Shown here piece after piece: positions 55,653 through 64,000 of a stretch of DNA of 64,000 bases; within the stretch, counting starts at the first letter, position 1; each line of letters opens with the position of its first letter. A program made the position numbers and the translations under genes. The notes below the pieces were generated by a model, which was not told the origin of the DNA, did not search any database, and worked only from the letters and a program-made list of their open reading frames with translations. The DNA comes from Gnetum montanum (lineage: Eukaryota; Streptophyta; Gnetopsida; Gnetales; Gnetaceae). Location: positions 393,623-457,622 of the forward strand of contig MNCI01001360.1 in assembly GCA_015680685.1 (NCBI GenBank). Direction: 5' to 3'.

Positions 55653-56990
55653 ATGTTTGGAGGATTAACCCAAGAGACATCGACAAAAAATAAAAAACAC
55701 CATTGTAGCTCCATCATCAACGTTCCCTCTCTGTGCTTGATTCAGTAGTGTTGAACCATGTTGAAGAGTGCTTGTGATAATGGGATTAGGTCATAATGAG
55801 GTAATAGATGGTAAAGGTAGTATTTGACTATAAGGAAATGATCATGAGGGCTAATAATGAATTCCAAATGTTGACATCATGGTTACATTTGTTGTAATGA
55901 TATGTTGATCAATAGGTCTTTGGCAATTCATCGTTTGAAATGTTGGTCACTTGGCAATGTGTTTGAAGAACCAACACTTCGCTCCAAGGCTTCTTTGGCC
56001 ATTAGGCTCCTCCTTTGCATGTTCAAAGCCATTAGTTTATCCTTTTAGGCTTCATTGGTCATTGAGCTTCTTGGTAATTTGCTTACCCTTCATTTTTTTT
56101 GGGTGAAACCTTCATTGGGTTTCATTACTATGGCTAGCTTGATATGGCTTTCCCACCAAATGAGATGTGTTACGCTTGATGGACATAGTGGTTTTTCCAT
56201 TGAATGAGATGTGTTACATTCAATGGACTTGTAGGTGGAACATGATGAAGGGATATCATATGGTCATAATGCATGAGTGTTGAGTATAGATCATCATTGT
56301 CACTCAAGGTGAGGAAGATTATAAATGGGCTACAGGGTTGGACTCAAGGAGTGGTAATGGTAATGATGTGGAATAAACACTCTTGGTACAATAGGACAAG
56401 CTCACCAAATTTTGCACATCAAGATCACATGATGACTTGCTACTATAATGAGTTGCACCTACATGATGACTTCAAGCTTCATCCTACCAACACAACTTTA
56501 AGAGAACAAGAAAATCACACAAAGAAGTCATCTTATTACAATACAATGCATAAGGCCACACTAGACAACTAGTAAACCAAGTCACAATGGGTTGCCATTT
56601 TCATAACATAAAGGGATCTATGCAATGCACATTAGCTTTACAAAGTTTTATAGTTCATTCATTATGCCAAACAAGAAGAGATAGAGAGATCATGCAAGCT
56701 TGCTTGTTGTAGATCATCAAAGTCACCAACATTGATCATTCATTGTAACTTATCAATAATGATAAACAACACTACAAGAAAACATGTGAGTATTAGATAT
56801 AATTAGGGCTACGTAATGGCTTTAATGTTGCATCGCAAGGGTTTGATGAGGTCATGAGCAAGCTTAAGTTTTGGTGAGGAGCTTGGTTCAATGTGTTTTA
56901 TCTTCACCATCCAGATTTAGATGGGAATTTTTGATCAAGGGATTCTCCATGATGTTTCTGGCTTCAAATTCAATGGCCATCAAGCTATTT
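55653..56990 (-). other. Tat-type 3' untranslated region
   Basis: Reverse complement of 31600-32650 for most of its length. No gene. 56196-56219 is an inverted repeat TTGAATG..CATTCAA. The plus-strand frame 56273-56572 lies opposite to a region homologous to non-coding DNA in A' and is not called. Confidence 0.55.
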
Positions 56991-57740
56991 TAGGATATTA
57001 TGGCTATATAATGGAATGGTTTTAGTGCTTAAAGTTTGGATATTTTATCTAACAACATCATGAGAGGGGCCCATCTAGGCTTTAAGGCTAGTCTAATTTG
57101 CTTTCTCATCCTCTTGGCTCAATCTTGCATGACAACCTATGCACATCAAGTAGCACATGTGTAATAAAATCATTAAATAATGTAAAAATAATCTAAAATA
57201 CATTAATAATAATGCATATATGAGTCAAAACACATGAGAGAAAAGGCCAAACACAATTCAATCATGGTTAACAAAGGCTATAAGGGGTAGGTGAAGACAA
57301 ACAAGATGGGACAAAAGTTAGACATAGGTCAAGCAAGGCTAAAAAAAGTTTAAGTACCATCAAAGTATGAAAAATAAGATCACATAAGGTCAATTGAGAT
57401 TACACTTTTGCTAGTTTTAGGTCTGTGGACCACGTTTCTAGTTTATGGCCTTGGAAGACTACTAGTTTTAGGCCTTTGTGGGTCATGATCCATTTTTACT
57501 TAGCAAGTATGGGATGCTCTCAAAAGAGCATACAAGGATAGAATCAACAATGAAACATGATATAATGTTGCAAAGGTGATCCAATGACCATTAACCAAAC
57601 AAGGGACTAGGCATTTACTACAAACTTATTGCTTGATATTCAATAGATCGATGGGCTTTCCTTGTGTGATTTGGTTTTACCATTTTTCTTATTCAAAATG
57701 GCAATTGGTAGGTACTCACATTGATCGTTTAGCATCTTAG
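56991..57740 (-). other. remnant of the intron-like spacer, truncated
   Basis: 57240-57520 matches 2220-1990 (AAGGTTATAAG.CGTAGGTGGAGACAAATAAGATG-like text) and ends with T-rich sequence and CATAG/GTTGTCATGCAAGATTG near 57130, the counterpart of the sequence just before RT in A and A'. Only about 500 bp of the ~3 kb spacer is left. The tandem repeat and the antisense gene are missing. Confidence 0.5.
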
Positions 57741-58200
57741 AGCTATTTTGCTAGCATTATAGTCATTCTCATTGTTGGTTTTGATCTTAGTACTAGCCCT
57801 AGCTTGAGTTTTGGATATCTCCTCTTGAAACTCCACCTCCAAACCTCAATCAATGTTGACATAGTTAATTGATGGTAGTGACATGTTATTCCCATGCATG
57901 AAAATTTCCCCTTCCTTGTATAGGGGATGAAACTACACAAAGCTTAGCTAACCATGATCCCCCTAGGATCAAGTTAAACCCATATGTCTCTTTAACTACT
58001 AGGAAGTTGGCAGATCTGGGAAACTATTTCCTAACTATGAAATTCAAGAAAGAACCTCACACCACTACTTGTGACCCATTGAATGATTTAAGTGCTAAGG
58101 TAGCAGTTTCCTAGATTTTCTTGGTTAAGCCTAGCTTGTTAACAATGGAAAATGGTATCACGTTAGTTGTTACTACATAATCCACATGAACATGGTGAAC
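57741..58200 (-). pseudogene. Tat-type protease region remnant
   Basis: Minus strand near 58000-57900 reads ETYGFNLILGGSWLAKLCVV, matching the Y-N-x-I-L-G-R-P-W-L-x-x-x-x-A-V block that closes the Tat/Ogre protease. The stretch before it (58170-58060) reads VIPFSIVNKLGL-like text. The active-site D-S/T-G is not recognisable. Confidence 0.55.
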
Positions 58201-60420
58201 CTTATATCTACCAACAAGGAGGTGGTACCCATATGATGAATGGCTCTCTAGAATTTTTGTTTTGGGGCTATGGTGGTACTCTAATGACAAATGATTCTCT
58301 AGGAGGATTAGACTATTTGGTTTCTATGAATGAGGCTATAGTATTGGAGTTGTTGTTGGTTCTTAGAGAGTTGGGCTCATTCAATACCAACTCTCCATAG
58401 TCTATCATCCTTTGGAGGTCATCCTTTAATGAGAGGAAAAAATAAGTGTCAACTAGCCATTTGATGATAATTACTATACATATCCAATCTAAAGTACTTT
58501 GGTATCTTTGGATCATCTTTGTTAGCTATCTTTGGGTCTCTAGTTAGGTCACAAAGACAATCATGCCTCTTACAAGTCTCTTCAGATAGTTTCTTATGTT
58601 GTATATAGTTGTATTTAAGCAACTATTCTATAAGCTTAGAGGACTTCATAGGCAACCTTATGCACTTAGACATATCCTTACGTCCAAAGTTTGGTCTTGG
58701 TTGATTTGGAGCATAGGAAGTGGATGGTTGTGATGTGTTAGGGGATGCGTTGCATGGTGGTGATCCTAGTCTCTCTCCTTGTTTCAGCTCTTTTGTTACT
58801 ACAACAAAAATTATGTGTTCTTGCCTAGTTTTATCCCTATTCCTCATGTGTTGGTTTTTATATGCCATACAAACTGGATCATTACTTGCCTTAGTTGCCT
58901 CCTCAATATTCTTAGTTTGTGAGAAGGCTTGGCTTATTGACCAAGGCTCTAGGTAGTAAAGCTTTGACTTGATAAGTCATTTACTGCTCCCTTGTAGATG
59001 GCTAAGAGGTGAGTTTTAACAATAGGCTCTAGAATCTCATTAATTTTTGAGCTCCATCTTTGAATGAACCTTTTGATTGGTTTAGGTGGCCCCTACTTAA
59101 ACTTCATTAGTTGATCCAATGTGGCATCTGGCTTCTAGTTATATTTGAAGCGGTTGAAAAATTGGTCTATTAAGTTTTTAAGGGAAGAGATGAAACCCCT
59201 AGACAAGATTTGATACCATTCTAGAGCTTTATCCTTGAGGAACATTGGAAAAATCCTCAGTATCATATGTGACTAAGCTTGTAAAAAGAGGCACTTAGAT
59301 CGAAAGATGACCAAGTGTGCATTGGGATCCCCTTCACCATTGTATTTGATGAAGTTTGGTATAGGCACCTGCAGACAAGGTCATTTGATGCACAGTAGGG
59401 CTTATAGGATCATCTTGATAGAAGTCCATAACCTTGACCATTTGAGTTGTATTCGCCTTGAGTTTTCATAGATCTTTTGTAAGGTCTTGGATCATTTGGA
59501 AGGCTTGATCCAAGCCTTGTAATGTCCTTGTGGCTGTAGTGCTTGTGTTGATGGTTGAGAAGGGAATTGAGATGCTTGTAGCCTCATGATGGATTGTGGT
59601 ATAAAAGGGAGTGGTTGGTTCATCATGGTTGTAGGGGGATTGAACAATGAGAAGGAGGTAGAAGTAGACACTTGGGGAACAAAGGGTGATCCTTGGGTTA
59701 TTTGGGATCCCATGGTGGGGCCCGTTGTCATGGAGAAGGGGTGAGTGGTGGTGAAAACCACCTATGATGGCTATGCAAACTGAGGATATGTGGCAAATAA
59801 CATAGATGAAATAAGGGAGGCTATTTGTGATGTAGGTTGTACCTAGTGTGTGGCTATAATCGGTGTAGTTCCAAACATTGTAGGATACATAGGAGATTAT
59901 GATTGAGACACCTAATCTATAGAAGTAACCAAAGGGGTTGAAGTAGGCATAGTAACATGGGGGGCTATCATTTGGAATAGATCCCTGATGAAGTTATCAG
60001 GTTTAGGCTCAGCCTCAAACTCATCAATTTCTTCATGTTGGCTCACTTTACTAAGCTTCTTGCTTTGCTTATCCATCTCAATAACATGAGATAAAATATG
60101 GGCATGGGTATAATTCAAAGGTATTTTGTTGTATGGGGAAGGAATATACTCCTTTCTGTCAGGGTGGATAAGCTCTTGCTCACATTTGGCTTTAGCTTTC
60201 TCACATGGAATGAGTAGGCTTGCTTGAATTTTTGCACAAATTAAATTATAATGCTCTTCATTTATGATGGAAAAACCTAGGTTTTGACCCCTTAGCCTAA
60301 GGGATTATCTACATTCAACCACAGCAAGGTCTTTGGGGTCATAGACCCTCATAGCATCTTAGTTTGATGCCATTTCGATCATGTCAATGGGAAGAATTGT
60401 TAACTTATTGAAAGACATTG
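58201..60420 (-). pseudogene. Tat-type gag
   Basis: ATG at 60420 (MSFNKLTILPIDMIEMASN). 60118-59912 is an acidic/basic linker. 59761-59492 is Pro/Thr/Gln-rich. The capsid core at about 59380-58960 reads FIKYNGEGDPNAHLVIF, FPMFLKDKALEWYQIL, SLKNLIDQFFNRFKYN, LDQLMKFKQ-like text and IKRFIQRW. This order is the Ty3/gypsy gag core as found in Tat elements. Further charged sequence runs to 58600. Several stops, mostly TAG and TGA. It would assemble the capsid if intact. Confidence 0.75.
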
Positions 60421-60918
60421 TCAAAAGGTGGTTTTAAACCCTTTTTACAATTTTTAGTAAAAAATGGTATAAGTGGGATTTACCATTAGTGTAGTTAACT
60501 ATAAATAGAAAGGTAATGGGAAATTACTACTGCAGTAGATGATCATGTACTACACAGTAAATAGGGAAGTTACCAACCACCTATGCTAAGTGGTGAAAAT
60601 AGAAAAAAGAGGGGTTTCCAGTAATGGGATTTGGTTTTACTAAGGGAAATGAGTTTTCCCAAAAAAATTGGATTTTCCCAATGGATTTTAGAGGTCAACT
60701 ACATTGATCCCAAGGAAACTAGCAACTCTTGTGAAATTACAGCAAAAATGTAGCTCTTTTACCACTACTACATTGAGGTATGTGGGAAAGGGTTTAGGCA
60801 ACAAATAATGGTTTTAACAAAATAATGGAAATGTAGCAGACTTGTTATCAGAAAAAAAGATAGAGCAGGTTTATGGCCAAGAATTTAGGTAGAGGTTCTC
60901 CTTCTAGGGTCCAAAAAC
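60421..60918 (-). other. leader between 5' LTR and gag
   Basis: About 500 bp without coding. Next to the LTR the minus strand reads GTTTTTGGACCCTAGAAGG. A TGGACCC could be a primer site five bases from the LTR end, but I could not assign a tRNA. Confidence 0.4.
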
Positions 60919-62382
60919 TATTGGACTTGGAAATTTTGGATCCTGGAATGAAAACAAAAATTCCCAAGCACCAGAATAGTTTTAACCTCAAATTCCAAAG
61001 ACCTCCAAAAATGGGATTCAAGGTGTCCTAGATGGTTTCGTTGATCACCCAGGGACTTAAGGAAGTGTCAATAGAAATGAAAATGAAAACTAGAAGGAGA
61101 AAATGAAAATGGAAATGGAAATGAAATTGTAGATCTAGAATAAAATTCAACATAGAAATAAAAAATGTGAACTCAAATTTGCACACAATAAACTACAACT
61201 TTATTAAAATGGAAAATAAAGTACAAAGCTTAAGAGGTACAGATTATGCGTTGGGAGTGCATGGAGTTGCTGAAGAGGAGCTTGAAGTCTATTGAAACTT
61301 GAAATGTGCACTTGAAGTTCCATGATCTAGATGTTTTCCAACTTCCATTTCTAGCAACTTCTACTAGTTTTAACCATGATCTACAAGTGTGGCCACAAAT
61401 TGGTGTTACACCTTTAGTGTAATGGTATCACGTGAGAGTCTTTGTACCCAATGTAAACACCAACTTGCTCAACGATGTTGCAAGGTTGTGGAAGGACTCT
61501 TAGCTACAAAGTGCTCTTAGGCTATGGAAAAGTTATGATTTTAATTTTGCCAAAAGGTTATGGAACTAGAATAGGGTATTTACGTGTGGTTTATATAGGG
61601 TAGAATTGGCTATTTTGGGGCCTACACACCATAGTTTTGATTACTGATAGATTGGTGTTAGTTTGCAAGTGTCAACAATCATCCATTCTTAGTGTAGTTG
61701 TTATTTATAGTAATTCCAAAATACAGTAGCCATGAAAATCCATCTGTTTACTATAAATAGTAAACAAATTTTCATGACTAGCACCAACCCTAATATGTTG
61801 AATCCCAACTACGTTGAAGTTGGAATATGTCATCAACTCCAACGTTGGGAAATGCTACATATTTCATTATTCCAAAAATGCTACCTATTTATTTTTTCAA
61901 AAATGTTGCATATTCTATTGTTTTGTTGCTCAAAAAATGCTAAAAACTTGGGGTGACTATGCTAGTTATTGTTGGAAAAATGAAATGAAAAAATCCCAAC
62001 AATTCCAACGTTGCATCTACGCTAGTTTTTGAGGTGACTATGCTTGTTTGGAAATGAGAGTGAAAACCCAACATCATCTACACTAGGGGTAGATGATTCC
62101 AGCATAGTTGAGGCCTTATCCCAACAAAAACCCATAGACATGCCAATTTTGGCCTTTCCAAAGGCATTTTCATCCTTTTCAATCCCAAATATAGATGTGA
62201 GATAACTTTTTATACTTGGGAAGTGGGACAATAATAACTTCTGAGGCACTTTTTAGCTCCAAAAGCCAAAGTATACAAAATTATAGCTCATGGATTACAA
62301 ATCTTACATTTATAATAAGATCTTACCTCAAGTTGGGAAATGAAGGTTACAATTTGCAACACGAATTTTTATTGGTGTTTCA
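60919..62382 (-). repeat. Tat-type 5' LTR
   Basis: 1464 bp, partner of 54175-55635. Minus strand starts TGAAACACCAATAAAAATTCG. Contains GTTTACTATAAATAGTAAAC (61748-61767), a 20-base perfect palindrome also present at 54987-55006. Confidence 0.85.
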
Positions 62383-62387
62383 AATAC
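62383..62387. repeat. target site duplication AATAC, right
   Basis: AATAC directly follows the TGTTTCA end of the right LTR. Confidence 0.65.
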
Positions 62388-63270
62388 TAAATCTAGATAT
62401 TACGAAAAGATAATTAGTTTGGTAGAAAATAAGAAAGCTAGCTATCTTCAATTATTTGAAGAGAAGGTTGCAATAGGGTTTCCAAACCCATAAAACATTC
62501 AAAATCTCTCAAAGCACTCAAACGATGTTGTAGAGGATGAGGCTCTATAATGATACAATGCTTGTTCTCAATGCAAGACATAACCAATAGAGAATCTCTT
62601 CCACAACCCAAAACTAAGATCTCAACTCACAAGTACATGAGAGACAAGAACACATAGTCCAACACACAACATAATTGACCTTGGAGATGCAATCATATTT
62701 TTACTCACTCCATGTATTCTATCACACTCTCATTAAGTTCTACTCAACTCAAGAACTCTCATCAAGACTTCTCTCATGATATCTCATGACCTCTCTCCAT
62801 ATATCTCTCATACAAGTACAAAACACCAACATACTTATTAAGAAAATAAGGAAACTAATGAGAACCATATGAAACGAGCTTAGCACGCGCGATCTAGTCA
62901 AACTCTATAATTAATGTAATATTAATAAACATGGCTTTAGAATTGCCCTCTCTCTTTGTAAAATTGTTTCTCAGGACAATGCATAGGAACAAAAATGTTT
63001 GACAATATACACCGTTATGTCTTGCTTTGACCACCTCAAAACCCTCTGCATTTACAATCAAAAGAACTTGTAGCCTGCTGAATTTAAATTGACCCAACAA
63101 AAAATCAGAAATCCCAGGGCAAGATCCATGCCAGCCTGCTGTACCAATGCTTCGATAATATTCCTAGGCCAAAAACAGATGAGCAACAAACGTGAATGTC
63201 TCAATGTTAATACTGAATCCCGGGCATTTCAGATCACAGCAGAAAACTACGCCCTGCATAAGGCAAAGAT
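62388..63270. other. flanking DNA, no gene seen
   Basis: AT-rich to about 62880, then rising GC and CpG (ACGCGCGATC at 62884). 62700-62860 is CT-rich (CTCTCATGATATCTCATGACCTCTC). It may continue the element interrupted at 54169, but no motif confirms this. Confidence 0.35.
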
Positions 63271-63275
63271 TCTGA

Positions 63276-63362
63276 TCAAACTTTGACGAAGCCAAAAATT
63301 CTGAAGCCAGAAATTCTGTTCCAACTTTGACGAAGTCAAAAATTCTGAAGCCAGAAAATTTC
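63276..63362. repeat. ~45 bp tandem duplication
   Basis: AACTTTGACGAAGCCAAAAATTCTGAAGCCAGAAATTCTG is followed by AACTTTGACGAAGTCAAAAATTCTGAAGCCAGAAAATT. Two nearly identical units in tandem, each with an inner AATTCTGAAGCCAGAAATTCTG echo. Confidence 0.75.
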
Positions 63363-63557
63363 TTGAGAACGAAGTATGCTGGCATGATTTGAAACAGTGG
63401 ATCAGTTTTTGCAATTTGAATTCTAGGGGTCTTTGAGAAATCCTTGCCTAGCTGGATCATGACAGGCCATTTAGATCCAGCTGAAAACCCACAAGGCCTC
63501 CATGCTGTGTGCGGCCTTGAACAGCAGCAGCCCATAAAAGAGATGCTGAGGTTTCTT

Positions 63558-63724
63558 ACCTCGCTCTGTAACAGCAGCAACAAGGAAAGCACTTGGATTT
63601 TCTTTTGCTCCTCTTGTTGCAGAAGCTCTTTCCAAGTCATCAGAATCTCTATTGCTCTCTCCGGGCTGCTTCTTTTCTCTGTAAAGCATTCTTTGGGCAG
63701 TAAGCCTTCTTCTTCCCCTGCAAA
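63558..63724 (-). CDS. possible host exon (partial gene)
   Basis: On the minus strand an acceptor ACCTTTTGCAG (63725-63735) and a donor GAG|GTAAGAAAC at 63557 bracket 167 bases open in one frame, reading EEEGLLPKECFTEKRSSPER, then ILMTWKELLQQEEQKKIQV and LLLLQSE. GC and CpG are normal for a gene. I do not recognise the protein. The frame continues past the donor to 63164 (158 aa in all), so an unspliced ORF is also possible. The opposite strand (63444-63791) is open too, which weakens the call. Confidence 0.35.
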
Positions 63725-63735
63725 AGGTATGCAGA

Positions 63736-64000
63736 ATCAGCCAAACTTCATCATGGTTGTGTTTCATATCTTGGAAGACCATTTGCCATAGAATTTGGTT
63801 TTGGGGTTTTCTATATCAGCTCACTTTTCCTTTATTTGGGGGAATCAATTGCCAAAGTTTTTGTTTGTGGCCACTGTCTGTTTCATTAGGAGGTCAATCA
63901 TTTCCCACCATTTGTGTTTGAGGGTATTGTCTGTTTGTTCAGGTCTAGTTTAGGAACTAATCATGTATCTCAGAGTGTCTAGGAGGTATGTCAGGGAACG
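63736..64000. other. host-like flank, no gene defined
   Basis: Single-copy-looking sequence with T-rich stretches (TTTCCTTTATTTGGGGG). It could be an intron or 5' region of the gene suggested at 63558-63724. The window ends inside it. Confidence 0.3.

Larger units (their letters stand above)
54175..62382 (-). mobile_element. Tat-type Ty3/gypsy element without RT, RNase H or integrase, 8.2 kb
   Basis: Two LTRs of 1461 and 1464 bp, likely 5 bp target duplication AATAC, PPT beside the 3' LTR, gag and a protease remnant. Between the intron-like remnant (57000-57520) and the 3' untranslated region (55650-56750) there is no pol at all. The 3' LTR of A' (32656) is of the same family, so A' shows what has been lost. 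Confidence 0.8.

Noticed and set aside
60900-60918. TGGACCCTAGAAGG as a certain primer binding site
   Set aside because: It starts five bases from the LTR end, and I could not match it to a tRNA 3' end, so it is only mentioned as possible.

Overview
This is nuclear DNA of a large-genome land plant. Almost the whole window is old, nested LTR retrotransposon DNA. It also holds one short, clearly conserved single-exon plant gene at 49943-50155 and a gene-like GC-richer end at about 63-64 kb. The density of decayed Ty3/gypsy and Ty1/copia elements, the loss of CpG outside the genic islands and the many stop codons read as TAG or TGA fit a gymnosperm-like genome, although a large angiosperm genome cannot be excluded. 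There is no bacterial, organellar or viral genome signal, no CRISPR array, and no rRNA or tRNA gene that I could recognise.

Layout. 130-400 is a 34-35 bp minisatellite. 1-9055 and 17.9-33.6 kb are two copies, in opposite orientation, of a Tat/Ogre-like Ty3/gypsy family. The left copy (A, minus) has the start of RT, a long spacer with a ~190 bp tandem repeat, and then a multi-exon gene-like sequence on the opposite strand (5055-9055). The right copy (A', plus) has the matching opposite-strand exon (19310-19413), the same spacer, RT-RNase H-integrase (22.5-25.95 kb) and a 3' LTR (32656-33606). Family B, a second Ty3/gypsy family on the minus strand, lies between them (9056-~17.88 kb). It has a 3' LTR, a large extra ORF between integrase and the LTR, then integrase, RNase H and RT. 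A pol-less Ty1/copia element (25953-31594) is inserted at the end of the A' pol, with intact LTR pair, PBS, PPT and a perfect 5 bp target duplication CATCT.

33.6-35.5 kb is unidentified retroelement-like DNA. 35.5-41.06 kb is a chromodomain-bearing Ty3/gypsy element on the minus strand with gag, zinc knuckle, protease, RT, RNase H, integrase and chromodomain. It is the best preserved element here. A second family B copy (41065-~49386), without pol but with gag and the extra ORF, separates it from the first ~180 bp of its own 5' LTR (49387-49567). Then comes a host island: promoter, small zinc-ribbon-like gene, about 1 kb of non-repetitive DNA and a minisatellite (51.1-51.5 kb). A decayed RTE-like LINE RT (51.96-53.03 kb, minus) is cut by a third family B-type LTR (53028-). 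That LTR was in turn hit by an 8.2 kb Tat-type element (54175-62382, minus) with both LTRs, gag, protease remnant and target duplication AATAC, but no RT, RNase H or integrase. The last 1.6 kb looks host-like and may hold an exon on the minus strand.

Three themes stand out: (i) gag-only derivatives arose in three unrelated LTR families; (ii) two Ty3/gypsy families carry extra coding capacity, an opposite-strand spliced gene in the Tat-like family and a large extra ORF next to the 3' LTR in family B; (iii) promoter-proximal short repeats recur in several LTRs. No transposon ORF is intact. All boundaries and homologies were read by eye, without database searches.
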